Shown here: positions 27,307-36,616 of the stretch, piece after piece
Layout of the letters: every line of letters starts with the position of its first letter
How positions within the stretch are numbered: position 1 is the stretch's first letter
Assembly: GCF_014075995.1 (NCBI RefSeq)
Contig: NZ_CP055153.1
Span: 4,526,001 to 4,590,000 of the forward strand
DNA from: Adhaeribacter radiodurans
GTDB lineage: Bacteria; Bacteroidota; Bacteroidia; Cytophagales; Hymenobacteraceae
Direction of reading: 5' to 3'
DNA: 64,000 bases
Translations under genes and position numbers: made by a program
The notes under the pieces: model-generated
The model's input: only the letters and a program-made list of their open reading frames with translations
Told to the model about the DNA's origin: nothing
Databases searched by the model: none

Positions 27307-28809
27307 CTAACTTTTAACTTTTAACTCCAGTAAAGCGTCGGCAATAATCCGGTCGTTACTTAAGCGAGGTACTTTGTTTTGTCCGCCTAACTTACCCTGT
27401 GATTTCATGTATTGTTGAAAAGCGTCGGGTAAAAGCGGGGTCAGTTTTAATGGGGCTAATATATTACCAGTAATTAAATCGTCGTAGTACACGTTTAGCT
27501 GCCTCAATTGTTGATCTAATTCTTGTCGAAAAGCCATTTCATCTTGCGGCGGTTGCCCAAAAGCTACCAGCCACTCGTGGTAGGATTGTCCTGCTGATTG
27601 ACTCACGAAAGGTGCTACGGTAAACTCAATTACTTCTACTTCCGGAAATAATTGCATGGTTTGGCGCATGGCTTTTTCTACTTCTTCGCTGATAACGTGT
27701 TCTCCAAACGCCGAAATAAAATGTTTAATGCGGCCGCTTACTACTACTTTATACGGGCTGGTAGAAGTAAACTTAACCGTATCTCCAATAGAGTAGGCCC
27801 ACAAGCCCGCATTGCTGCTAATAACCAACGCATAATTCTCCCCTACTTCTACTTCTTCAATCTGCAACCGGCGCGGCTTTTCGTTGTAATACTCATTTAC
27901 CGGAATAAACTCGTAAAAAATGCCGCTATTTAATAACAACAATAAACCCGGATCTTCCTGCTCGTCCTGGTAAGCAAAAAAGCCTTCGGAAGCCGGAAAT
28001 AATTCTATGGAATCGACGGGTTTACCAATGCTCTCGAACAGTTTGGCCCGGTACGGTTCAAAGTTTACGCCCCCGTAAACAAACAGTGAGAAATCCGGAA
28101 ATACATCTTTTATCTTTTTCCCAGTTTTAGTCGTAATCCGGTCGAAATACATTTGTACCCAGGGCGGAATACCCGAAATAAGAGTCATGGGTTGATGCAG
28201 GGTTTCGGTAATAATAGCCTCTAATTTTTCTTCCCAATCGTCGATGCAGTTGGTTTGATAACTGGGCAGTTGGTTGCGCCGCAGATAAGCTGGTACATGG
28301 TGATTGGCAATACCGGATAATCGCCCAGTTTTAATGCCGCTTACTTCGTCTAATTCTGGGCTACCCGATAAAAAAATAAGTTTACCGTCTAAAAAAGCAG
28401 ATTTACCCGTTTGGTGCACGTAGGCTAACAAAGCATTGCGCGCGCCGTTAATGTGGTTCGAGATAGAATCAGCGGTAATAGGAATATATTTAGTGCCCGA
28501 CGTAGTGCCCGACGTTTTAGCAAAGTAAATAGGTTTACCCGGCCATAGTACGTTGGGCTCCCCTTTTTTTACTTTTTCAAAATAGGGCTTTAAACCTTCG
28601 TAGTCGCGTATAGGTACGGCCTGGGTAAAATCCGAGTGATTGCGAATATCTTTAAACCCGTGGTCCCGGCCGAATGCTGTAGAAGTTCCTTTTTGAATTA
28701 AGGAAGTAAATACTTTTTGCTGCGTTTGGACGGGTTGCTGCATCCAGGCTTGGTTACGCTGATGTACGTAGGCAGCAAATGGTTTACTTAAAGCAGCTTT
28801 TATCCCCAT
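27307..28809 (-). CDS. GH3 auxin-responsive-promoter family protein
   Basis: 500 residues. The ATP-binding signature FAKTSGTTSGTKYIPIT lies near residue 95, VYGGVNFEPYRAKLFESIG and ELFPASEGFFAYQDE in the middle, and EHVISEEVEKAM toward the end. GH3 proteins belong to the adenylating enzyme superfamily; plant members conjugate amino acids to acyl hormones. Bacterial versions are widespread in Bacteroidota and their substrates are mostly unknown. The protein is full length and cytoplasmic. It is monocistronic, with 55 bases to the divergent OsmC region. Confidence 0.9.
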   Translation of the reverse strand: MGIKAALSKPFAAYVHQRNQAWMQQPVQTQQKVFTSLIQKGTSTAFGRDHGFKDIRNHSDFTQAVPIRDYEGLKPYFEKVKKGEPNVLWPGKPIYFAKTSGTTSGTKYIPITADSISNHINGARNALLAYVHQTGKSAFLDGKLIFLSGSPELDEVSGIKTGRLSGIANHHVPAYLRRNQLPSYQTNCIDDWEEKLEAIITETLHQPMTLISGIPPWVQMYFDRITTKTGKKIKDVFPDFSLFVYGGVNFEPYRAKLFESIGKPVDSIELFPASEGFFAYQDEQEDPGLLLLLNSGIFYEFIPVNEYYNEKPRRLQIEEVEVGENYALVISSNAGLWAYSIGDTVKFTSTSPYKVVVSGRIKHFISAFGEHVISEEVEKAMRQTMQLFPEVEVIEFTVAPFVSQSAGQSYHEWLVAFGQPPQDEMAFRQELDQQLRQLNVYYDDLITGNILAPLKLTPLLPDAFQQYMKSQGKLGGQNKVPRLSNDRIIADALLELKVKS

Positions 28810-29032
28810 ATTTTACTATTAAACACTTTGCGGTTAGTAAAGGTAGGTATATTCGCTATTAGTTGTGATGTTCATAGATAGTTTTTGCGAAAGAGAAAGG
28901 TATCCTTCAAGGCATTCATCTTTTACTCAAAACTTGTTACCAAAACAAAACCATCTTATCTCTGCATTGTTTTCTTATCTTATTTTACTTAAATCGCGTA
29001 TTCAAGCATTCGAAAGATCTAAACTTAAAACA

Positions 29033-29470
29033 ATGGCATTTACAACAGGAAACGCTGTCTGGAACGGCGGTTTAAAAAACGGTAATGGCACCGTATCTAC
29101 CGAAAGCGGCGCATTAAATACTGCTTATACTTTTCGTACCCGCTTCGAAAACGATCCGAACGGTACCAACCCGGAAGAATTAATTGGGGCGGCTTTAGCA
29201 AGCTGTTACTCCATGTTTCTGAGCAGTTTACTCGAACAAGCCGGCCATCCGGCCGATAGCATCCGCACTTCGGCTAAAGTGCATTTAGGCCGCAAAGGCG
29301 AAGGTCCGTTTATTGACCGGATTGATGTTACCACTGAAGTACAGGTAGCTGGTCTGAGTGAAGAAGATTTACAACAACACGCCCAAACCGCTAAAAAAGG
29401 CTGCCCAGTTTCGCAGGCCTTAGGGGGCGTGCCCGAAATTACCTTGCAGGCATCGCTTAAAAATGCGTAA
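29033..29470 (+). CDS. OsmC family peroxiredoxin
   Basis: 145 residues from ATG 29033 (MAFTTGNAVWNGGLKNGNG). The redox cysteines appear in AALASCYSMFLSSLLEQAGH and KKGCPVSQALGGVPEI, spaced as in OsmC. These enzymes use two cysteines to reduce organic hydroperoxides and act in the cytoplasm. A longer frame starting at 28865 adds 56 residues unlike the family (Lys/Arg/His-rich and hydrophobic mix) and is rejected. A hairpin follows the stop. Confidence 0.92.
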   Translation: MAFTTGNAVWNGGLKNGNGTVSTESGALNTAYTFRTRFENDPNGTNPEELIGAALASCYSMFLSSLLEQAGHPADSIRTSAKVHLGRKGEGPFIDRIDVTTEVQVAGLSEEDLQQHAQTAKKGCPVSQALGGVPEITLQASLKNA

Positions 29471-29480
29471 ATTAGCAGTT

Positions 29481-29501
29481 AGCGGCCAAAACCTGGCCGC
29501 T
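29481..29501 (+). terminator. Short GC-rich hairpin after osmC-like gene
   Basis: AGCGGCCA and TGGCCGCT form a perfect 8-bp stem with a 5-base loop. The following ATGCTTTTA is only weakly T-rich, so termination may be partial. Confidence 0.5.
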
Positions 29502-29542
29502 ATGCTTTTACTTACTAAATCATTATTACCAAATCTTTGTCT

Positions 29543-30040
29543 ATGAAATCACTGGTACGCGTCGGCCTGCGGCCATCCCGGAATGCCCGGGTTTCGTTTG
29601 GAGTACAGTTAGCATTGGCGTTTTTTTTACTAATTTACGCCATTTTCTTTCTTTTCACCGATAACCCTACCAACGACAGCCACTTCGTAAATTACGTTTT
29701 CTTAATTTTTGCCATTGGTTATTTAATTTATATTCTGTCCCAGAACACTCCGATTTTTGGCACTCAATCTTATTTTGAAATTACCCCGGCCTATATTGTT
29801 TTAAAACGGGGTCATTTTCGGCCTAAATCGGTTTATTCTTTCGAGGATGTAACTCACCTGCATATTGCTCCGCTGTCTTTGCGGTTAAATTATAAAAACG
29901 GAGAAAACCATCTGATTGATTTAAGAATTATTAGCCGCCGTAAAAACTTAAAAAAGATTAAAGAACAACTGCGCTTAATGGCCTTGAAATTTGATTTTGA
30001 GTTAACTGAAGGCCAACCCTCCGCTAATAACCGTTCGTAA
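29543..30040 (+). CDS. Hypothetical membrane protein with PH-like C-terminal half
   Basis: 165 residues from ATG 29543 (MKSLVRVGLRPSRNARVSF); a TTG two codons upstream is less likely. Two transmembrane helices occupy about 20-42 and 52-72. The C-terminal half (75-160) reads as beta strands and a final helix (YFEITPAYIVLKRGHFRPKS, LHIAPLSLRLNYKNGENHLI), a layout like bacterial PH or GRAM-like cytoplasmic domains. I do not recognise a named family. It lies 72 bases after the OsmC gene and could be part of the same unit. Confidence 0.65.
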   Translation: MKSLVRVGLRPSRNARVSFGVQLALAFFLLIYAIFFLFTDNPTNDSHFVNYVFLIFAIGYLIYILSQNTPIFGTQSYFEITPAYIVLKRGHFRPKSVYSFEDVTHLHIAPLSLRLNYKNGENHLIDLRIISRRKNLKKIKEQLRLMALKFDFELTEGQPSANNRS

Positions 30041-30075
30041 GTTTAACTTTCTATTTTTTAATAGTTTAAACGAAA

Positions 30076-30786
30076 TTATACATTCAAGTATTTGGGTAGC
30101 AAACTAATATCGGGCAGTTCTATGTAAGTTAGGAGGTGGTCCTCATTTAAATTTACCTGCTCGTGCACCCAAGTTGTATGAAATGGAATATAAATGGCGC
30201 GCGCTCCTAAGTTACAAACGGGTAGCACATCCGATTTTAAAGAATTACCGACCATCAGAAATTCTTCTACTGCAATAGTATTTCGTTTTAATATACGCCG
30301 GTAGGCCTCTTCGTTTTTCTCACTCAGAATTTCTAATTTACTAAAATAATCGCCTAAGCCGGAACGGGCAATTTTGCTTTCCTGGTCAAATAAATCGCCT
30401 TTAGTAATAAGAATAAGGGTGTATTTATCCTGTAGTACTTCCAGGGTTTCTTGCACGTTTGGTAAAACTTCTACCGGATGATCCAGCATTACTTTACCCA
30501 GATTAATAATTTGCTGCACTTCGTGGCCGGAAATTTTACCTGCGGTAAGCTCAATGGCCGTTTCGATCATAGATAAAATAAAACCTTTTATGCCGTAACC
30601 AAAAAGGCTTAAGTTGCGGATTTCAATTTCGTACAATTTAGCTTCAAGGATTTTTGAATCTACGTAAGGCGCCAGCACTTCCATAAACCGCTCCTGGGTA
30701 AAAGTAAAAATAGGTTCATTTACCCAAAGCGTATCATCGGCATCAAAAGCAATTACTTTTATATCTCTTGATTCGTTCTTTTCCAT
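30076..30786 (-). CDS. HAD family hydrolase
   Basis: 236 residues from ATG 30786. IAFDADDTLWVNE carries the DxDxT nucleophile motif, LILITKGD supplies the Thr of motif II, the Lys of motif III falls in the helix after SKLEIL, and FLMVGNSLKSDV holds the acidic motif IV. Members are phosphatases or dehalogenases on small metabolites; the cap domain is of the helical subclass I type. The ATG overlaps the stop codon of the upstream CAT-like gene by one base (TAATG), implying translational coupling. A longer reading starting at 30885 overlaps that gene and is rejected. The substrate is unknown. Confidence 0.88.
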   Translation of the reverse strand: MEKNESRDIKVIAFDADDTLWVNEPIFTFTQERFMEVLAPYVDSKILEAKLYEIEIRNLSLFGYGIKGFILSMIETAIELTAGKISGHEVQQIINLGKVMLDHPVEVLPNVQETLEVLQDKYTLILITKGDLFDQESKIARSGLGDYFSKLEILSEKNEEAYRRILKRNTIAVEEFLMVGNSLKSDVLPVCNLGARAIYIPFHTTWVHEQVNLNEDHLLTYIELPDISLLPKYLNV

Positions 30787-31418
30787 TATGCTTGATTTAA
30801 CAATTCTTGAAAAGTAGTCAGGTATTCGCCTACGTGGTAACCATCCATTAAACCATGATGCACCGTAATGGAAACCGGCAACCAAAGTTTATCTTGCTCC
30901 CAAAAGTATTTACCAAAAGAAATTTTGGGTACACTATCTTTAAACGTAAAACTGCGGGCGTGCGTTAGACCCGTAAAACTAACCCAGGGAATAGAAGAAA
31001 AATGAATCACATCTACCCGGCCCGTATTATCGGTTAAGCATAAACCACTAGTGGCTTTTACAATTTGGATGGCTTGGTTGGCGAATGTTAAAAATTCGCC
31101 AAACGTAGGTTGATAGGGCAAAAAAGCAAATCCAAAAGTTTTATCGTCGCGCAAAACCGTAGGAGAAGCATGAATGGTATCGTAGCAAATTACTTTATCT
31201 TCCTCAATCCGGTACCGGAAAGACTCCATTTCATTCACCGCCTTTAACGACAGGTATAAGTAATACAAATAAAAAGGCAGATTTTCGGCTTTGGCTTTTT
31301 TGTAGGCCTTCGCGCAGTCCATGTTCACTACCAAACCAAAGAAAGGCTCCTCAAAGCGAGAAAAAAACTGAAAATGTTCTTTACGGTTCCAGTTATCCAG
31401 GGCAAGTTCTTTTTTCAT
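30786..31418 (-). CDS. Chloramphenicol-acetyltransferase-like protein
   Basis: 210 residues from ATG 31418 (MKKELALDNWNRKEHFQFF). The chain follows the CAT fold: RKEHFQFFSRFEEPFFGL at the N-terminus and the catalytic HHGLMDGYHVGEY near residue 190, matching the HHxxxDG acyltransferase motif. Classical CAT is a trimer acetylating chloramphenicol with acetyl-CoA, but many chromosomal Bacteroidota homologues have unknown substrates, and resistance cannot be claimed. It is translationally coupled to the HAD gene at 30076, which suggests joint action on one metabolite. The strong terminator at 31564 lies upstream. Confidence 0.85.
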   Translation of the reverse strand: MKKELALDNWNRKEHFQFFSRFEEPFFGLVVNMDCAKAYKKAKAENLPFYLYYLYLSLKAVNEMESFRYRIEEDKVICYDTIHASPTVLRDDKTFGFAFLPYQPTFGEFLTFANQAIQIVKATSGLCLTDNTGRVDVIHFSSIPWVSFTGLTHARSFTFKDSVPKISFGKYFWEQDKLWLPVSITVHHGLMDGYHVGEYLTTFQELLNQA

Positions 31419-31563
31419 AGTTTTTGAAAGAAGCCGCAAATATAAAAACATAAGTATTTGTTCGATATTAGTTGTTCGTTGTTAGTTTAATAAACTCCCA
31501 ATTATCAGAAATTTACTAAAACCAAAGTTTAAGCTAATTTTGTTGAGGTACTGATACAAAGCA

Positions 31564-31591
31564 AAAAGCCCTTGCTGCGGCAAGGGCTTTT
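31564..31591 (-). terminator. Strong intrinsic terminator
   Basis: AAAAGCCCTTGC and GCAAGGGCTTTT form a perfect 12-bp stem with a four-base loop (TGCG). It lies 22 bases past the stop of the minus-strand M16 gene and separates it from the CAT-like gene. Confidence 0.92.
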
Positions 31592-31613
31592 AAACTTAAT
31601 TTTTTTAATAGAA

Positions 31614-34580
31614 TTACGATGTCCGGATTTCCGGAACCGATTTACGGGGTTTGGCCGGAGTTTTTTTACTTTTTTTGGTAGGTGCGGGTGTAGCTGGTGT
31701 TACCGGAGCTTCGGGAGTAGCCGTTTGTTTCACCTGATTACCTTCGGTGTCCAGTTCTACTACTTCGTAGCCTAATTTTTCGAGACCGGGTTTTATTAAA
31801 GCTTTATCGCCTACCAGCATAATATTCATTTTTTCCAGTGGCAGATTTTTCTTAGCCAAAGCATTAATTTCTTCTTTGGTGATGTTCTGTAAAATTTCGT
31901 TTTGCTTTTTCACAAAGTCGGCTTCCAGGTTGTATTTAATAATATTATTCAGGAAAATGGCTTTCTGATAAGGGGTTTCGTATTTTAAAGCATCCCGCTG
32001 CCCTACCGAGCTTTTCAGGAAAGTTAATTCATCGTCTTTAATTCCTTCGTTGCGGAAAGCTTTTATTTCTTTCAGAAACTCCACTACTGCGCTATCCGAT
32101 ACGTTGGCACGTACACCGGCTTGGGCGGTAAATGGCCCTACCAACTCGGTACCCGAAAAAGCCGAACGAGCCCCGTAGGTATAGCCTTTTGCTTCGCGCA
32201 GATTTAAATTAATCCGGCTGTTAAAATTACCACCCAGCGTATAGTTCATTAACCCCGATTTGTAATAATCGCCGGTGGCATCAAAAGGCAAGGCCAAATA
32301 ACCAATTCTAATTTCAGATTGGGCCGCTTTTTCTTTATCTACCAGGTAAATTTTGGATTTATCTACGGAAGGCATGGGAGGTAAAACCGGCATGGTAACT
32401 GTTTTAGCGGTCCATCTATCTAGAAATGCCAGCTTGGACATAACATCTTGCTGCTTAATATCCCCTACAATTACCAGGTTCGTAACCGAAGGCGAGAAAT
32501 TTTCTCGGTAGAACTTCTTAATATCGTCTAGGGTAATATTGGTTACGGTAGCAGTAGTACCAATGGAAGGCACCGCTAGAATGTTGCCTTCGCCGTAAAG
32601 CAATTTATTGTACACGTTATCGGCAATAACGGTAGGCTGGGTAGCCTGATTGGCAATCGCCTCTAAACGTTGTTTCTTCAATCGCTCAAAATCCGTTACA
32701 TCAAACCGCGGGCGCAGCATTCTTTCCTCGAGTAAAGCTAAAGTAGCATCTAAATTTTTTACCTGCGATTCAACCGAAACGTTAATAGCCTCCGTTCCAC
32801 CCGAAATAAAAATACTACTGCCTAATTTTTCGAGCTCGCTATTGAGGTCTTCGGCCGTATATTTCTCGGTAGATTCGTTGAGCATCGCCGCCGTTAATGA
32901 GGCAATACCCGCCCGCGAAGGATCTTTAGCCGATAACTTATGCCCACCCTGCACGCTGAATAAAAGCGTAGCCATTGGAACCTCTTTGTTTTCGGTACCA
33001 ATTATTTTTATCCCGTTCGGCAAGTTATCGCGGTAAAAAGGAGGCACATTTACTACCGGGTTTTTACCAGCTCCGGGCCGCTGGCTCCGGTCGAAATTAT
33101 CTTTCGGTTTTACGTATTTAAGGCCCGCGTATTGGTTAGCCGGTGCTTTATAACCATCTGTAGTAGGTTTAAAATTATCGGGTTTGGCTACAGCCTGCGA
33201 TTGCCCTTTGGGAACTACACTTAAAATTACGGCATGTTTGTTCTTAATATACTGGTTGTACACCCGCATTACATCGGCTTTGGTTACGGCCATGTGTACT
33301 TTGTAGTCGGTAGGCAAGTAATTAGGACTTCCGGTATAAGTTTGATAGGACGCTAATTGCGTCACCTTACCCGCTACACTCTCCAGACTGTTAATAATAT
33401 TCGATTCGTATTTAGCTTTAAAGCGGGCTATAGCATCGTCAGTAACGCCGGCTTTCTCAAACTCACTTAGAGAAGCCCGCACAATTTTCTCCATGTCGGC
33501 TAAAGTCTGGCCCGGAAATGGCCGTACCTGGATGGTAAATTCGCCGGCAAGTTCAAAAGCCGGATGGGAGGCACTTGCTTGTATTGCTTTCTGTGCTTTT
33601 ATTAAATTTTTATACAAAATAGAGTTTTTACCACCGCCTAAAATTTCAGCTAAACAATCCAATGGCGCTTCATCTGGGTGGCGGTTAGGTACGGTTGGAA
33701 ATACCATTTGCAAAAGCGGAAAACGAACATTGTCTTCGTAAGAAACATAACGGTCTTGCGGTAAAGTAACTGCGGCTAATTTCATGTTTTTAACTTCCGG
33801 ACCGCGCGGAATAGAGCCAAAATATTTCTCTACCATTTTCAGCACATCTTTGGGGTTAACGTCGCCGCCCACGGTTACGGTGGCATTATTGGGGCCATAC
33901 CAGCGCAGGAAAAAGTTCTTCAGGTCGTCAACATTTACCCGGTTCAGGTCTTCGATGTAGCCAATGGTTAACCACGAATACGGGTGACCATACGGATATA
34001 AAGTACGGGCATTAGTTTCGCCTACTAAGCCATAAGGGCGGTTATCGTAATTCTGGCCCCGCTCGTTTTTAACGGTAGAGCGTTGAATTTCAAATTTTTT
34101 CTGGGTTACTACATCGAGCAAAAAGCCCATCCGGTCGGCTTCCAGCCACAAAGCCGTTTCGAGTTGGTTACTGGGAATAGTTTCGTAATAATTAGTACGA
34201 TCTTTATTAGTAGAACCATTTAGGGTACCGCCGGCCTGGCTTACTAACTTAAAATGCTCCTCATCTGCTACGTGTTCAGAGCCCTGGAACATCATGTGTT
34301 CAAAAAAGTGCGCAAAGCCAGATTTACCTACTTCTTCGCGCGCGGAGCCTACGTGGTAAGTTACATCTACGTGCACAATTGGGTCGGAATGGTCTTCGTG
34401 TACTACTAAGGTAAGGCCATTGGGTAACACGTATTTTTCGAAGGGAATAACTAATTCGCTGCCTTTACGGGTAACTTTTTCTATTGGTTTAGAAGATGAA
34501 CCCGTTTTTTGAGCGCTAATTGGCAAGGATAAGGCTAGCATCGCCCAACCACAAAGCACTAATTTTGCTTTCTGAAACAT
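31614..34580 (-). CDS. Exported M16 family zinc peptidase, two fused units
   Basis: 988 residues from ATG 34580. Signal peptide 1-23 (LCGWAMLALSLPISAQ). The first M16 unit holds HFFEH at 91-95, the inverted zinc motif HxxEH, with the distal Glu further along (ERGQNYDNRPYGL region). The second unit (about 530-930) lacks any HxxEH and should be the inactive partner half that closes the chamber. M16 peptidases degrade peptides inside a clam-shell. The C-terminal 50 residues are a Pro/Thr/Lys-rich tail (TPATPAPTKKSKKTPAKPRK). It is probably periplasmic. An upstream start at 34661 adds 27 non-signal residues and is rejected. Confidence 0.92.
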   Translation of the reverse strand: MFQKAKLVLCGWAMLALSLPISAQKTGSSSKPIEKVTRKGSELVIPFEKYVLPNGLTLVVHEDHSDPIVHVDVTYHVGSAREEVGKSGFAHFFEHMMFQGSEHVADEEHFKLVSQAGGTLNGSTNKDRTNYYETIPSNQLETALWLEADRMGFLLDVVTQKKFEIQRSTVKNERGQNYDNRPYGLVGETNARTLYPYGHPYSWLTIGYIEDLNRVNVDDLKNFFLRWYGPNNATVTVGGDVNPKDVLKMVEKYFGSIPRGPEVKNMKLAAVTLPQDRYVSYEDNVRFPLLQMVFPTVPNRHPDEAPLDCLAEILGGGKNSILYKNLIKAQKAIQASASHPAFELAGEFTIQVRPFPGQTLADMEKIVRASLSEFEKAGVTDDAIARFKAKYESNIINSLESVAGKVTQLASYQTYTGSPNYLPTDYKVHMAVTKADVMRVYNQYIKNKHAVILSVVPKGQSQAVAKPDNFKPTTDGYKAPANQYAGLKYVKPKDNFDRSQRPGAGKNPVVNVPPFYRDNLPNGIKIIGTENKEVPMATLLFSVQGGHKLSAKDPSRAGIASLTAAMLNESTEKYTAEDLNSELEKLGSSIFISGGTEAINVSVESQVKNLDATLALLEERMLRPRFDVTDFERLKKQRLEAIANQATQPTVIADNVYNKLLYGEGNILAVPSIGTTATVTNITLDDIKKFYRENFSPSVTNLVIVGDIKQQDVMSKLAFLDRWTAKTVTMPVLPPMPSVDKSKIYLVDKEKAAQSEIRIGYLALPFDATGDYYKSGLMNYTLGGNFNSRINLNLREAKGYTYGARSAFSGTELVGPFTAQAGVRANVSDSAVVEFLKEIKAFRNEGIKDDELTFLKSSVGQRDALKYETPYQKAIFLNNIIKYNLEADFVKKQNEILQNITKEEINALAKKNLPLEKMNIMLVGDKALIKPGLEKLGYEVVELDTEGNQVKQTATPEAPVTPATPAPTKKSKKTPAKPRKSVPEIRTS

Positions 34581-34894
34581 AAAATTTGAAAAAATAATCT
34601 TTCTGTAAGTATAAAAAATCTTTATCAAATTAATACGATACCAAAAATTAAAACCCCCCAACCTGACTAGTTTAGATTAACTGCGCTATTTTTTAATTCA
34701 TGCTGAAGTAAAAACAGGTTGCGGTAAAAGAGTAGCGTTTTTAGAAAAAGTAATTAGCTGGAGTCTATAAAACAGCTCTTACCCACCTTACTTACACTTT
34801 TTTAACCGGGTTTATAGACTTAAGGCGTAAATGTTCGTAAGAAAAATTCCGGCACTGTTGCCGGTGTTTTTGTTTCATCCTTAAAACCTAACCT
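34581..34894. other. Divergent intergenic region with a small hairpin
   Basis: 314 bases between the M16 gene and the small acidic-protein gene. At 34849-34864 CCGGCA-CTGT-TGCCGG forms a 6-bp stem followed by TGTTTTTGTTTC, a terminator-like element just 30 bases before the ATG at 34895. It could attenuate transcription into that gene. Nothing else is evident. Confidence 0.45.
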
Positions 34895-35113
34895 ATGGAA
34901 AATAAAGAACAGAAATCATCTGATAATGATCAAGAAATTATTGCTGCTCCCGATCAACAAAATATAAACACCAAAAACCACGAAGAAGAAGGTGGTAATG
35001 ATTATTCCCAGCACGGCCAGGGTGGCCAGGGTGCTAAATCGACGGACAGCGACCAGAACAGCACTCACGACAAAGGAAACGAAGAAAGTATTGCCGGCCG
35101 GGAAGACAGCTAA
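34895..35113 (+). CDS. Small acidic disordered protein
   Basis: 72 residues starting MENKEQKSSDNDQEIIAA. The composition is Glu, Asp, Gln, Gly and Ser; QHGQGGQGAKSTDSDQNSTH is low complexity. It has no hydrophobic core, signal or Cys. It reads like stress-associated, intrinsically disordered small proteins found in Bacteroidota, but no family is assigned. The stop is 17 bases from the MBL gene at 35131, so both are probably co-transcribed. Confidence 0.65.
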   Translation: MENKEQKSSDNDQEIIAAPDQQNINTKNHEEEGGNDYSQHGQGGQGAKSTDSDQNSTHDKGNEESIAGREDS

Positions 35114-35130
35114 TCATCTTAATTTATATT

Positions 35131-36165
35131 ATGGAAACAACAACAGGTAAATTATCCACAAAGGATAAAAATCATTTTCCGGTAGCACCTGGCGTAACCG
35201 GAGTTAAAATTGTGTTCGTGAACCTGTTTCTGGTAAGCAATTCCGATGGTTCCTGGGTATTGGTAGATGCCGGTTTGTACGGTTCAGCCGGTAAAATTAA
35301 ACATATCGCCGAAGGTTTGTATGGGAAAGGAACCCGACCTTCTGCCATCATTTTAACGCACGGCCACTTCGACCACGTGGGTGCTTTAAAGGAGTTAGCC
35401 GCCGAGTGGCAGGTTCCTATTTATGCACATCCTTTGGAAATGCCTTATTTAACGGGTTTGTCCTCGTATCCTCCCCCCGATTCTTCTGTTGGCGGAGGAG
35501 CTATGGCTTATATGGCTTGGCTGTATCCGAAAAAGCCTATTGATGTAACCGGTCAGGTACAAGCTTTACCTTCGGATGGCTCGGTACCAAGTTTACCCGG
35601 CTGGCGTTGGTTGCACACGCCTGGCCATACGGCGGGCCACGTATCCTTGTTCCGCGACAGCGACCGCACTTTAATTGTAGGCGATGCTTTTAGTACCCGA
35701 GAGCCCGAATCGGCGATTGCCGTGGTAACCGACCGTAAAGAAATTCATGGACCGCCCGCGTATTATACCAGCGATTGGGAAGCTGCCAGGAGTTCGGTAG
35801 AAAAACTGGCTGATTTACGCCCGGAAACTGTAGCTAGCGGACATGGTATGCCCATGCAAGGTGAAACCATGTTATTTGAACTCGATGAATTAGTTCATTA
35901 TTTCGATCAGTTAGCAGTGCCTACTACGGGCCGTTACGTAAACGAACCTGCGGTAACCGATGAGCGGGGCGTAGTAAAATTGCCGCCCCCGGTAACTAAT
36001 CCGGTGGTGCCTAAAGCTTTAGTAACGGCCGGTTTAGTAGCGTTAGCTGGCATGGCAGTTATTGCCATTAGCCGCCGCAAAAAGCCCGCCCGTTATTTAG
36101 ATACCCTCGAAGAGGATCCTAGTTACCCAACCTACTCCGAAGAAACTACCAATAATTATCCGTGA
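35131..36165 (+). CDS. MBL-fold hydrolase with C-terminal membrane anchor
   Basis: 344 residues. The metal motif HGHFDHVGAL lies near residue 72, followed by HTPGHTAGHVSL, GDAFSTRE and the later SGHGMPM, so all expected zinc ligands are present; it is of the glyoxalase II-like MBL branch. After about residue 285 a linker leads to a transmembrane helix (ALVTAGLVALAGMAVIAI) followed by RRKK and a charged tail. By the positive-inside rule the tail is cytoplasmic, which would place the catalytic domain outside, but no signal peptide is visible, so topology is open. The substrate is unknown. Confidence 0.85.
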   Translation: METTTGKLSTKDKNHFPVAPGVTGVKIVFVNLFLVSNSDGSWVLVDAGLYGSAGKIKHIAEGLYGKGTRPSAIILTHGHFDHVGALKELAAEWQVPIYAHPLEMPYLTGLSSYPPPDSSVGGGAMAYMAWLYPKKPIDVTGQVQALPSDGSVPSLPGWRWLHTPGHTAGHVSLFRDSDRTLIVGDAFSTREPESAIAVVTDRKEIHGPPAYYTSDWEAARSSVEKLADLRPETVASGHGMPMQGETMLFELDELVHYFDQLAVPTTGRYVNEPAVTDERGVVKLPPPVTNPVVPKALVTAGLVALAGMAVIAISRRKKPARYLDTLEEDPSYPTYSEETTNNYP

Positions 36166-36210
36166 AAGTAGGTAAGCGAATACGCTTTCGCAGCTAGTCA
36201 AGAATTATAA

Positions 36211-36238
36211 AAAAGCAGGCCATTGAGCCTGCTTTTTT
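36211..36238 (+). terminator. Intrinsic terminator after MBL gene
   Basis: AAAAGCAGGC and GCCTGCTTTT form a perfect 10-bp stem with a 6-base loop and extra T residues, 46 bases after the MBL stop. Confidence 0.92.
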
Positions 36239-36616
36239 AATTTTAATTAAAAACAAAAGGTAGTTTTTCGACTTTTTACCTTAACGAACAAGTCTGATTT
36301 TAACAGTATAAATAAAATTTTTAAAATATGTAACTGGTAGCAGATACAGGTGCAAGCACATAAAGAAAATAAAGCTATTTCTGATGAAAGTGTCATTCAA
36401 AAGAATTTAGTACTTTTAGTATCTTACTTTGTTTAGCTTATTACAACCAACGACAAAGGAACTGAGGCACCAGACAACAGCTTATGTACTCCCGTGGCGC
36501 CTATTACTAATCATACTGGATTACAGCAACTGTAAAAAATTTTAATGTCAGTTGTATATTTTTTGGTTGTTTAAAAATTTAAGTAGATGGTTTGGTTAAT
36601 TTACTATTTCCGTTAA
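36239..36616. other. Intergenic gap before the Crp/Fnr gene
   Basis: 378 AT-rich bases. It probably holds the promoter of the regulator at 36617. I see no confident operator, ORF or RNA. Confidence 0.4.

Noticed and set aside
30787-30885. 33-residue N-terminal extension of the HAD gene
   Set aside because: It overlaps the CAT-like gene in another frame and adds residues unlike the family; the ATG at 30786 fits the usual start.
30786-31418. Chloramphenicol resistance gene
   Set aside because: The catalytic motif is present, but there is no mobile context or resistance neighbour, and many chromosomal homologues have other roles. Only the fold is claimed.
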